Source: Penelope pileata
Lineage: Eukaryota > Chordata > Aves > Galliformes > Cracidae
Assembly: GCA_013396635.1 (NCBI GenBank)
Contig: WBMW01005670.1
Span: 310,001 to 374,000 of the forward strand
DNA: 64,000 nt
Direction: 5' to 3'
Shown here: positions 26,663 through 37,625 of the stretch, piece after piece
How positions within the stretch are numbered: the first letter of the stretch is position 1
Layout: every line of letters begins with the position of its first letter
Position numbers and translations under genes: made by a program
Notes under the pieces: model-generated
What the model was told of the DNA's origin: nothing
The model's input: the letters and a program-made list of their open reading frames with translations, nothing else
Database searches by the model: none

Positions 26663-27169
26663 GTAAAAAACATAAAGACTATTGAGATATGTAAGTTCTT
26701 TGGCATGTCAGGAACAGCAGCAAGACAAAATAGAGACAACAAAGGTAAGACTGTATCTTTAGCACCTTGCGCAAAAGCTAAACAGCCCTGTCTTCTTTTT
26801 CAGAGATTCAGGGCTGTATTTTTTCATTTTTGATAAAAATACTTTAAAGTTGTTATTAACATTCACTATGAAGTGGGCTGTGGTGTGAGAAAGATACGGT
26901 GAAATGAAGAAAAGCAGGACAGCTAAAAGACTCCTTCTTTCTTATGTGGGCAGCAAGAAACAACATGGTCTGTCTGTAAAGGGATAAGATGGACAACATG
27001 GAGATAAAGAACAGATGGGAATGAGGGGCAGATTAAAGACTGGAGTGATAATATGCATGTGTGGGGCGGGAGTGGGGAGAAAAGCAGGCAGCAGATAAGA
27101 GATGATTCAGAGAAGGAGGATTGGAGGAAGTATAAAATGACTGAGAGTAATAAGTAATAAAACAAAATG

Positions 27170-27310
27170 GGGATTTAGAAAGTGGAAAGAAGGAAGAGCC
27201 AGAGAGAAGAAAAAATAACTAAAAGGAAGAGGAAGAAAAGAGGAAAGAACCAGTAACATAGTAGAGGTTGGGGGGAGGGGGCGGGGGGAGAAGAGAGAGA
27301 CACTAAGGTG
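27170..27310 (+). repeat. Polypurine tract with a G-rich core
   Basis: About 140 bases are nearly all A and G on the coding strand (AGAGAAGA and GGAAGA-type runs). The core at 27270-27288 reads G6-A-G5-C-G6. Such tracts can form G-quadruplex or triplex structures; function here is inference. Confidence 0.75.
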
Positions 27311-30062
27311 TTAAAAAAGTAGAAAGTTGTTTGTGGTGTTTCAGATGTGACATCCATCTTCATACATATTATCAAAGTGATATTTGTGTTCCTTGAAATA
27401 AAAGTAATTGTAGTAATTGACTGTCATTTTATAGGGTGGCTTGCTATATAAGCTTATTCACAAACACAGAGTCCTAAAGATCCAGAGGAAAAAGGCAGAA
27501 AAATTCTTATTAACAGATGTAAAGCTCCTTTGTGCAGCATAATTTTCTCATGATGGAATGTTGGCTTATTTGAAGTCAGATGTCACATGCATTCAGCATC
27601 CTATGGAAGAACTCCCAGAACAAGACACAAATAAGCAAGCAGCTGCCATTCTAGTAGTGGTTTTCCCTTCTGAAACATGTTTTATCTGTCATGTGCTCAA
27701 AAGGTAGGAGGTAAGATAAAAAAATGATTATTTTTTTCACTTATTGTTATATTAAAAAATCTGCAGTCTTATCTCTTCTATTTTGTTTAAACCCCATAGT
27801 GCTGGTTGGCAGATTGCGGTAATATAGGAGCCAACACCTGACAATGAAAAATTGGAAATGTCTTTTCATATTCATGAAGAATGTATTTATTGTTTCATTA
27901 CAGCTTAAGCCATAGCTCTTATTTCATGAAATCTCATTGCTTTCAACACTCTCTTCCCTCAGAAAGAGCTGCATATTCATTATAGTTTCAAGGGCTGCCT
28001 TTGTTCCTATTTGATTTAATATTTGTTGCCAATCACTTCTTTTGTTGACTGTTCAAAAGTTGAAAAAAATGAATACACAAGAATGTGATGTGTTCCTACC
28101 CACCGCCTATTGTCGCACTTCTTTCTAAACACTGGGCTCTAGCACTCGTTATTAATATCTATTGGGTTTGGCTATTAGCTGGAACTAATCTTTGATCATC
28201 TCTAAAGAAAATTGTCACAATCAGCCAAGTCTAGTGTAATAACAAAATCACTAATGCCTTTGTAAACACATAACATTTAAGAGAGGGCACGGCATGTTTC
28301 ATATTTATTGTTGATCTGAATCAGTGTATCTCCCAAAATTGTGGTTTTTTTCTTTGTTTTGACAGTAATATCAAAGAATTCTCTTTGCAATGTCACATCC
28401 AGACAAAAACTGGGACTTAGAATACAGTGCAGCTTTATTTTTAGAAGACTTACAGCCAAAAAAATATGTACCTTATATATTAAATAGTATGAGATGATGA
28501 ATAATAAAAATCATCAGTAGGTACGCATATCTTGTATTGCTGTTTTAACGTTGTTTGGATGGCAGATGCTCCCGTGCTCAGCAAGTATGTCCTAGTTCTG
28601 TCTCTTGGGACCTCCAAAAGGGAGAGCGCATGTTCTCATCTTTAAACCAGTAGATGTGATGATCAGCTCCTTACCAGGAGTCCTTTTCTGTCTTTCCAAT
28701 TCTTCATCGTCATTGCATTTTCCTTTGCTGGAAGGCTATGACTGTTAAGGTAAAGGGAACATCCTTCTGAGTATCCCTGTGCCGCCCTCAAGCTCAGAGG
28801 CTTGGCCGAGATATGTAGTGATTCTCCTCAGGCTTCGACAATGGCCAATGCGTCGCCATAAGAAGCTGCTTCAAATATGAGTTCATTGGGAGGGTGGTCT
28901 CCTGCCCCATGGAAAGTACCTGTGAATTCACAGTTGTGTCTGGTGTGAGAGATAATAAGTTGGTCCACATGCCCTTCACTCTTGTATTCACACACTGCCA
29001 TATGCATGTAGGTCAGATGGGATTTGCACAGCTAACAGCCCATAAATTGATATTTGCCTCTGAAGTTTTTTAGCACCATAAATGGTGCCTTTTTTTGCGA
29101 GGAAGGGTGATACACAACATTAGAAAATAGAATTTGATGGTGGTTTTTGTAATTGCTTCAAAATCACAGTGACAAACATCGTTTCTAACTGACCTGGGAG
29201 ACTTTTGAGAACTACATGGGAAACTGATTGGCAAAGTAATTGAGATTTGATCAAATAAAATATCAAGTTTAATACCATGGAGTACCAGTGATCAATTAAA
29301 TAGCAGCATGCCTTCTGTTTTTTTATTTTTTTAGTTTATGTACAAAAAGGTATCCATGTTATTGCATCAGCTGTTCTGAAGACATCTGCAATAGATAATT
29401 TGTTTTCAAAACTCATCTTGAGAAAGGCACAGTTGCTATCCAGAGCATAATCATTTTTTCTGAAGCATCAGAGGTGAATTATGAAGACGCTCCTGAAGTC
29501 TTTAAAGAGCAGTTTGTAGTCAGTCTGTCTGGAGAAAGAAATATTGCCTTAGAGAAAAAAACAATGATATATTTCATTATTAAGTTGAAATTCTAGTCAC
29601 TCTAGGAAGGTGTCATTTTGTAGCTGATAACAGAAATCTAGTATAGAGACAAACTCAGCCAAACCAAATAATAATAAATAAATAATAAAAGCCCACAAGA
29701 TCCAAATAAATAAGTAAAATACACCCCTGTTTTGAATGTGTAGAGTTGTCCAACTGTATTCCCAGCTCAAGTAATCAGAGAGCCTGAAATGTATGCTGTC
29801 ATGTATTATTGAACATTCCCTACCTTCTTCCAATATTTTTTGCCAGATTATGCTACAGCTATACTCAGGATTTGTATACTGACTTTATTTTGCAAACATA
29901 CAGTATCACTGATTGCTGGATGACCTCCAAGCTGTATGAAGGGTGATTAGCCTAATTAACATAAAATGTTGCAGTTCCAGGTATGTTACTACTTCACTAA
30001 GGGAAAGGTGAAAAACTGAACTGAAGACCAACCCTTGTTTTTGCAACTGAAATGTGTTCCTC

Positions 30063-30134
30063 GGGGGAAAAAAAAAAAAAAAAGACAGAGAGAGAAAGAA
30101 AAACAACAACAACAAAAACAAAAAGAAAAACCCA
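30063..30134. repeat. A-rich low-complexity sequence
   Basis: A poly(A) run of about 18 is followed by GA-rich units and then AAC repeats (CAACAACAACAA). It could be an old retroposon tail, but no recognisable body lies beside it. Confidence 0.75.
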
Positions 30135-32368
30135 GGAGTATCCAAGAGCATGAGAGAAAATCAGACAATTTGTACTAGAAATAGAATTAAGATTAAGAAT
30201 ATGAAATCTGAGGATTCTCCTCCTGACCAAAACTCTCTTTCCCTGTGGAAAACAGAGGGATTTAGGGTGCCTCTTTCCCTCCAGTTTCTAGCAGACTGTG
30301 AGGAAGAGCTTTCTGGAGGCAGTTAGTTTTATAATAATACTTGGACTTGGACTGTTCCATGAACTTTTGGGGAAAATCCTTTCAGAAAGTTAAGCTGAGG
30401 CAAACAATGGAATTTTTTTTTTTTTGGATGAAGCTTGATACTTTTCCAAATGCCATGTGATAGCAGAGGGCTGGAATGAAAGATGTCTATGCCCGAGTGA
30501 TCTTCAACCTCAGAATACCTCACTTCAAGCATTGCTTGGAAGAAGATGAAATCTGTCTCTCAAAAAATCAAGATTGCTGAGAAATGCTTGTCAGGAAGGA
30601 AAACATTTCTTCCTGACTTCTGTGGTGATCCACTTTATTTTACATACAAAGTCTGTTACTTTTAAGATTACATCCAGTTTTTAAGTATCAGCGAAGTTCT
30701 GACTTCATTCAGTATGTGATTTACATATCACCTGTTCTAAAGCTAGTTTCTTCTTTTGGTGTAATATGAAACTTTAACGGAGACATTTTCTTGTATTCAA
30801 CAATGCAAATGCAATATATGCCAAATATAGGTCTCATGTTTAACTCTGTTTAAGCTGGCATAGCTTCTCCAGACCAGTTCCAAATTTGTACCAGACAGTA
30901 CTGGTCTGCTTTGCCATTTTCTCCTTTCCAATAAATCCATTTGCCATCCATTTGGAGAGTTTTATTTTTGGAGATTGTAATGTTGCTCCAACACAAAGGA
31001 AAATTATCAGCAATTTAAGAGAACAATTAACTAAAATCACTTTACTGTTGCATATCATGTATCAATTTATTACGTCTGGTGGGTCTGCATTTACAAAAAA
31101 AAAAGTACGTCCCAGCATTCAGAAGACAATTGGATGAAACAGCTTGGATCCCAGTGGTACGCTTGTATTTGGAGATTTTTAATTGGAATTTAGAAGCATG
31201 TAAACTCATTAATCATAGCTGCTCTCTAATCCCTTGTGGGGTCCTACGTGGCAAATGCAGGATTCCCAATCAAACACAAATTTACATATTGATTTGATTT
31301 ATGTTGAATGCTTGCCTCAGTTTCTTAACACACCCTTGTTTAACTGTGTATCTTCAAATGGATATTTTATTATTAAATAATATGTAGAGTGACAGATTTT
31401 TTTCTTGATTTGAGTGTTGAGTGAAAAGTAATCTCTTCCTGATCTGTGATTTTTTGATAACTTAGAAATAAAAATAAAAATATCTTATTTGGTACCTAAA
31501 AGGTTAGGATGTTTGAGAGGTTGCAATGTTTGTCCTGTAGGCAGGAAAAAAATGTGACTTACATGTTTGGAAGAAGGCAGTGTAGGAGCTTATCAGATAC
31601 AAAAGGAAAACAGAGAAAGATGAAACCATTAAAATGAGTTGAAAACACTGTGTGAGAGAGAAGCATGCCTGTCACAGGTCGAATCAAAATGTGCTGCTCT
31701 GACTGAAAACTGCATACAGTAAGAATTCTTTCTAGAATTGCTGAATGAAATTGTGTCTTTAATTGTGAAATGAGAGGTGAGGACAACCTGATCGCTTCAC
31801 TCTTAAAACTGATGATCTATGGGAGACCCACTGGGATTTGTGAACTACTTTTAAGGGCTCTAATGAACATAACTGTGAGTCAACAATTGGTAGCAGGCTA
31901 GAATTTGTTCTGCTCACATTTTTAGGCAGCCTGCAAACTGGAAAAGATTAAAAATTTGAGATTTGTTAAGGTAGTTAAATTTCCAAGATATAGGTAATTA
32001 CAATAATTTGTCATCAATGTTTTACATTTATTACATAATTTACTATAGATACTGAACAAATTTTAGGAAGGTAAAATCATTGTCCTTATAGACTCTACAT
32101 CCTCGTGTATTCCGCAGTGGGACCTCAACTTTAATAGTGGTATAAAACACTAATGGAAGGGAAACATTAAAAAGCTTCAGTAATTAATTGTGATAATCAA
32201 TTGACAGTTACTTTAAAGCAGGAGCATTGAAAAATCTGTTAGAGAATATAATTAGCAATATTTCTCTGAAGGGAGAATACGGACTAGTGACCTCCTGCAA
32301 ATGTCTCAGGAGTACAGGTTTATGTGCTGCACTTGTCAAACTGTGTGGTAATTAAAAATCTATTTTCT

Positions 32369-33480
32369 GTTGTACTTCTATGTCTAAGGATAGGGTATTC
32401 ACAAATTCTTTGGGCAACCTGTTCCAGTGCTTCACTGCCCTCCGAGTAAAGAACTTTCTCCTAATATTGAATTTAAATCTCCTCTCTTTTAGTTTAAAAC
32501 CATTCCCCCTTGTCCTATCGCTATTGGACCATATAAAAAATTGGTCTCCCTTTACTGGAAGGCCTCAGTGAGGTCGCGTGGAATCTTCTCTTCTTCCAGC
32601 TAAACAAATCCAGCTTCCTCAGCCTTTCTTTGTGGGAGAGGTGCTCCAGCCCTCTGCTCATCTTTGTGGCCCTCCTCTGGATCCTCTCCAACAGCTCCAC
32701 ATCCTTCTCGTGCTGGGGGCCCCAGGGCTGGACACAGTACTCCAGATGGGGCCTCACAAGGGCAGAGCTGCTCTCCCTGCTGCCCTCCCCTCTTCTGATG
32801 TAGCCCAGGATACTGTTGGCCCAGGATACTGCTGGCCTTTCAGGCTGCAATTTCATACTGCTGGCTCATGTCCAGCTTTTTGTCCACCAGAACCCCCAGG
32901 TCCTTCTCAGCAGGGCTGCTCTCAATCAGTTCTTCTCACAGTCTGCATACCTATATGAGACTGCCTTGATCCAAGTGCAACACCTTGCACTTGGCCTTTT
33001 TGAACCTCATTAGGTTCACATGGGCCCACTTTTCAAGCCTGTCCAGGTCACTCGGGGTGGCAATCCCTTCCTTCTATTGTATCAACTGCAGCACTCAGCT
33101 TGGTGTCATCAGCAAACTTGCTGAAGTTGCTCTTGGTCCCACTGCCTATGTCATTGATAAAGATGTTAAAGAGTACTGGTCCCAAGACAGACCTCTGGTG
33201 GACGCCACTCGTGACCAGCCTCCACCTGGACACAGAGACATTTACCACAACTCTCTGACTTGACCATCCAACCAATTATTTAGCCACTGAATAGTCCAAC
33301 CTTCCAATCCATCTCTCTCCAATTTAAAGATAAGCATATGGTGAGGAACCATGTCAAAGGCCTTGCAGAAGTCCAAGTAGATGGCATCAGTTGTCTTTCC
33401 TTTGTCCATCAATGCTGATGTTTTAACATCAAAGAGTGTAATTATATGCTTTGCATGACCTGGTGAATCTCTGGCAGAAT
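32369..33480 (-). mobile_element. CR1 LINE fragment, reverse transcriptase region, antisense and lacking its 3' tail
   Basis: Read on the minus strand, this is CR1 ORF2. It runs from DAIYLDFCKAFDMVPHHMLI (near 33400) through GVHQRSVLGPVLFNIFINDI and the catalytic KFADDTKLS box (about 33110) to VRPHLEYCVQPWGPQHEKDV, ERIQRRATKMSRGLEH and the region encoding the ORF2 C-terminus. The FADD box is kept, but frameshifts and stops break the frame. The + strand GGGCAACCTGTTCCAGTGCT near 32422 marks the end of the ORF. The usual last 100 or so bases with the octamer tail are not visible below about 32369, which is unusual because CR1 normally truncates at 5' ends. Confidence 0.92.
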
Positions 33481-36400
33481 AATCACTGCAATTGCAAATG
33501 ACCAGAAAACTGACTAGAGTACAATACACATATTTATGAAAAAGCAAACCTTTCATTTTGCTGGGGAAAGAGCAAAATGAAGTAAAAAATTGTTTTATAA
33601 ATAAAAGGATGTACCAGTGCAGATTAATAAATCTCTGTTAGACAGACACTTTGAGCCCTTTTGCCCTAGCTTGATGAGTAAGTCTGTGTTGCATTTGACA
33701 CACAAGTAGAGAATATAAGCTCTTGCTTCTCAGTTACAAAACATCCTCTGTAAAGTTATAGCATTTAATCTTTTAATAAAGAATGAATTTCTTGAGATTC
33801 TACAGCCAAATCTGTAGATAACTGAAATTAAGTTTAAATGGGCCTGTTAATCTTTTTGTCTGGCCTACCTTTTTGTCACAGATGATTTAAAAATGTGAAA
33901 CTTTCAGCTTTTTGTAATTAAGATGTTCTGTATTTTTTAACCAGCCTAAGAACTAAGGCTATAATTAAAATAACTTATGTATTTATAGCAACTCATTTTG
34001 ATTCTAAGACAAAGTTTAAATCCAACGTGACTGCTTTAGTTCCTTATAGAGGCATTTTAGGCAGAATTTACAAGCCTGAATCCAGGAAGGCAATTCAGAA
34101 ACTGATTCTCCAGTGACTGGGTAAAACTTAGGTGTATATAACTTGCTAGGCACAGTCATGCTCTAAAATTTTCACAGTTGCCAGTATACCCACAAGGTGA
34201 TTTATGTCCAGGTTCCTAACTCCTGTGCACTAAAACCACAGGGGATTCACTCTGAAGAATTTACTGTAGTGCAGTTATCACACATGGATTGCACACCGCA
34301 GCATGAAGCACAAGAACCAAAGTCCGTTTTCCTTGCGCTCAGAGTCTGGAGTCTGCCTGTTCTAGTTGCAGTGTTGTGAGCTCACTCTCACGATGCGGGA
34401 ACTCAGTCTCTTCCTTAACTTGAAATAAGTCACATCTTCTGATTTCTAGATGTGCTCTAATCACTAGATAATGGTGGAAAGACCTCCGTGCTTGTCCTGT
34501 TGGAACTGAGCCATTGGTACTCCAACGTAAATGAAAAGCCATGATGCTAGGAAGAGAGCACTTCTGCAGTGCAGGTTTGGGCTGTGAGGCAGAAGGAATG
34601 CTTCCTGGGCCCTCTTCCCTGAGCTGCTCATTAGAAATTGGTTTTGTTCATCTTGCTATATTCACAGTGGGGAAGATGGACCTTGCTTAATTTCTTCAGA
34701 CTGTTGCAGTCCTTTGAATAGCTTTGGCAACTCCACATGCTCTTCTCTTGTTCATCATGGTCTTTGACACTTCTGCTTTTTTTGTCTGCTTAGTAAGGAC
34801 TCTGCATACCAGACAAAGAGTAGATGTTTTCCCCAGATGACAGGGCTGTTAAATTGCTAAGTATTCAAATCCTGTTTGTTTTTGTGAGCCTAGCCCAAAT
34901 AATGTGTTGCCCGTATCTGATTGACCATTTATTTTAAGTAGGAAAATATTGGTCTACGGTTGGTAATATCTCTATCCCTTAATGGTTGAAGTTGTTTGTT
35001 TAATGTTCATTGAAAAGATTAGCATTCTTAAATTACTAACTTCCTACACACCTCATTCACCCTTCACAAATTACCTGTTCAGGATATAGAATAATAATGA
35101 AGAAATAGAGCTTGCTGTTTCACATTGCGCTTCATGTAAAATGATTCAGCAAATTTTTCTATAATGAATATGTATAATAAGTCTTTAGCTTGTCACAGGT
35201 CTAGTCATGAATGGACAAGAGGAAAGTTATTACCTTGTTCAATAGATCTAATTAAATTAATTTATTCATTTAAAGTTCTGCCATTTCTTGTGCATTTTCC
35301 CCTATTTCATTGACACTACATTTCCATTGCACATCCTTCATCCAGGTTGAAATATCTACTTTTCCAGCATCAATCTCATAATTAATTAATATTTGAGATA
35401 TTTTTCCATCCTTGTTTAAAAGAATACAGTAGAAGTTGAGGACCGGGTCCACTGTATACTGGAAAATGACCTGTATAGTGAAACTGCTGACACAACATTA
35501 ATTTACAGCTTGCATAAGCAGGGTCAGGGAAGTAAAGTGCCTATAAGCTATAAATAGGATGCATTTGTCAATTGCCTTGCCCAGGCAAATTGTATTCACT
35601 TTTCACCATGCACCTATGTGCTTTTATGATTCTTGGAATAGTAGTGGAACTGTCCCTATTTAAGTACTTTATATGTACATGTTTCAAAACTGAAAATTCC
35701 TCTGTAGTTTATCAGAATGATGTATAGAACTTCGATTACCCGAATGCAACCAATAACCCCTTCAAACTCGTTTCAAACTATCTATTTTCTTATAGGCATG
35801 CTTTCTGTGTGGAAGAGTATTTTCTAAATATAATGGTATCATATGACAACAGTTTTAAGACCAGGTTATTAGAAATATGGATGACTCATCACAGTCTGTA
35901 GTCTGTTTTGTGTGTTTCAAAGGATTGTGTTCATGTAGCCTGTGCTGATGCAAGGATGTTTTTTGTATTCATTTCATTTTTGATACCTGCTACAAAAAAC
36001 TTCTGTGGTTTTCAGATGTGAGACTGAAGGAATACAATTTTAATTCATTCATCTTCTTTATTTCCAGGGTGAACAGTGATAATTGGGGGTGGGGGAAGCA
36101 ATTAAAGCACAGTTTTAAACCCTTCTCAAAGAGAAGATTGCTTCAAATTATTAAGTATTATTTGATCTCTTTTCTTTCAACTGTAGTACAAACGATAGTA
36201 GCTTTCCCTCAGCAAAAGTGTAGAACTTGAGTGCTTACCTGCAAGCATCTATTTATTTCTTTAATTGTACATATCTGAATGGGAGCACTCACCAGCCATT
36301 CGCCATCTCACATGGCTAAGCCAGGGTACATTACGGCAGTTGAAGGATTTCAGTTCATCATCCTCCTAGAATGTGTGGATAAGCTCGTCCTACTCCATGG

Positions 36401-36743
36401 GGTCTTCTGCAAGTAATAGTTGTGGTCTGTAGAGTGGAAGGCGGTTCACACCTAGCGAGGGGCTTGGCAGTGTAAAATACTTCATGAGTTGGAGGCAAGG
36501 TTGTTTTACTGAAAGTCTTTATTGTTTATACAGCATCGTACATGTCACTGAGCTATTTATGGAGGAGATGATAAGAAAATGGGACCTGAATCTGTCTGGA
36601 TCACAGTTTTATATCAATGGCAGGAGAGGCAGAGGGTCTTGTGCGGAATATCATTCAACATGGGCATTGCAGTTTTACACTGCCAAGAAAATTAACTTTA
36701 TCTACCTTTTTTATTATTATTATTATTTCATTCTCACTAACAG
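33481..36743. other. End of last intron; one minus-strand exon-like frame
   Basis: This is intronic sequence without recognised repeats. A 75-codon minus-strand frame at 35270-35497 looks protein-like and is described among the findings, but it is not accepted as a gene. A (TTA)n microsatellite lies just before the terminal exon. Confidence 0.5.
36706..36727. repeat. (TTA)n microsatellite next to the last acceptor
   Basis: A T run is followed by about five TTA units and merges into the polypyrimidine tract ending ATTTCATTCTCACTAACAG at 36743. Confidence 0.8.
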
Positions 36744-36977
36744 GTTATTCATCAGCTTAGACTTTCAGAGAATGAGAGCGTGGCTCTGCAAGAGCTTCTA
36801 GATTGGAGGAGAAAGCTGTGTGAAGAGAGAGAAGACTGGCAGCAGATCTTGCACAACACTGAGCAAAGAATCACAGCCCCACCTCCACCCCCTTGTAAGA
36901 AACCAACGCTGCTGAAGAAGGTGGAAGATGCCTCCTGCAACAGACTGTCTTCAGGCATATGGGACACCACCATGTGA
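36744..36977 (+). CDS. Terminal coding exon: coiled coil, proline motif, PDZ-ligand-like C-terminus (window exon E)
   Basis: The acceptor CTCACTAACAG is followed by 77 codons in phase 0 and a TGA at 36975. The peptide starts VIHQLRLSENESVALQELLD; this and WRRKLCEEREDWQQIL form a charged amphipathic helix with a heptad-like Leu/Ile pattern, a probable short coiled coil (residues 1-40). About residues 48-56 contain APPPPPCKKP, a possible SH3-binding element. The last residues are WDTTM. A Thr at position -2 and a hydrophobic residue at the end match the class I PDZ ligand rule (S/T-X-hydrophobic). This suggests a scaffold or cytoskeletal adaptor, but that is inference. I considered CCSER and NCKAP5 families and could not support either. 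Confidence 0.85.
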   Translation, partial: VIHQLRLSENESVALQELLDWRRKLCEEREDWQQILHNTEQRITAPPPPPCKKPTLLKKVEDASCNRLSSGIWDTTM

Positions 36978-37125
36978 TTCGGATGTGTGCGTTTGTGGAC
37001 AGGAGTGAAACCATCTCATGACTTCCATCTGCACAATCAGCAAGTTTCCTTCCCTCCACAGTGTGTGCAGGGTTTTTTGTCAAGCACTCATTCAACAGCA
37101 CAGGATGGAGGAGCTATTTAGATCC

Positions 37126-37232
37126 GTCGTGTGTGCGTGTATGTGTGTTTGTCCTTTTTGTACATGTATACACATATACATATGTCTGTACATCTGTGAG
37201 TATATATATGTATGTGTGTATATATATGTAAG
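37126..37232. repeat. TG/TA-rich imperfect microsatellite in the 3' UTR
   Basis: Irregular GTGTGT, TATGTGTG and TATATATATG units alternate over about 100 bases, with a TGTATACACATATACATATG palindrome-like part. Length polymorphism is likely. Confidence 0.8.
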
Positions 37233-37597
37233 GAGACAAACTGCACTATAAGTACTTAGTTTAAAAGTACAAAACAGTCACTTCTCACACACTCTCTCAC
37301 AGACAATGGAGAAACTATGTCAAGCAAATGATGACAGGGAGAAGTGACTGACAGGCATTTTAGAGATCAGGAAAGTCTGTGTGCACACTGTACAGCTGTT
37401 TTATATAGTATAAAAATATGATGTTTCTTGTTCCCTAATGAATGGTTTTATTATATTACATATATACATATATATATTTCTTTGTAGATGTCTGTGTTCT
37501 ATTGGAGTTGCAAACCTGAAGTTTATTTACATGTTTATTACTGGTGTTTTATAACTTTATGCAATTGGTGCTGTTGTTCTTTCTTCAAAATACAGGT

Positions 37598-37603
37598 AAT
37601 AAA
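37598..37603 (+). terminator. AATAAA polyadenylation signal
   Basis: This is a canonical hexamer in the sequence CAGGTAATAAATCC, 620 bases past the stop codon. T-rich sequence (ACATTTTTCTTTC) follows about 10-25 bases later, as expected for a downstream element. It is the nearest canonical signal to the terminal exon. Confidence 0.55.
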
Positions 37604-37625
37604 TCCAATACTCACATTTTTCTTT

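Larger units (their letters stand above)
26663..32368. other. Intron, mostly unremarkable, with a purine-rich section
   Basis: This is the long intron before the terminal exon. It contains an alternative donor at 26744/26745, a purine-rich block at about 27170-27310 and an A-rich low-complexity stretch at 30063-30134. A slightly GC-richer patch at about 28560-29000 has no recognised content. No additional exon with convincing signals was accepted. Confidence 0.5.
36978..37625 (+). other. Probable 3' UTR of the gene
   Basis: The stop codon is followed by non-coding sequence with a TG/TA-rich tract (37126-37232), a TGTATATA element at 37217 that fits the Pumilio site UGUANAUA, and AT runs near 37455-37475. 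The first canonical AATAAA after the stop is at 37598. The true cleavage site is estimated at about 37615-37625 and could be further downstream. Confidence 0.55.

Noticed and set aside
26712..26744. A separate 33-nt microexon ending at the strong GTAAGA donor
   Set aside because: It is in frame (11 codons), but the intron between it and the exon ending at 26662 would be only 49 bases and its acceptor is weak. An alternative donor of the same exon explains the signal better.
27597..27708. Open segment ending AAAAG|GTAGGA
   Set aside because: Its exit phase is 2, which does not fit the next exon (phase 0).
28672..28749. Phase 0 exon-like segment ending GTTAAG|GTAAAG
   Set aside because: The frame is open, but the peptide is rich in aromatic, His and Cys residues, unlike the gene, and the acceptor is poor. 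Likely chance.
1..36977. Naming the gene as CCSER1/CCSER2 or NCKAP5
   Set aside because: General features (Ser-rich, coiled coil, proline motif) are shared, but the C-terminal residues here do not match what I know of CCSER1, and I have no firm memory of a match to the others. A symbol would be a guess.
37198..37232. Possible promoter (TATATATA) near the end of the gene
   Set aside because: It is part of a TG/TA microsatellite in the 3' UTR, with no other promoter features.
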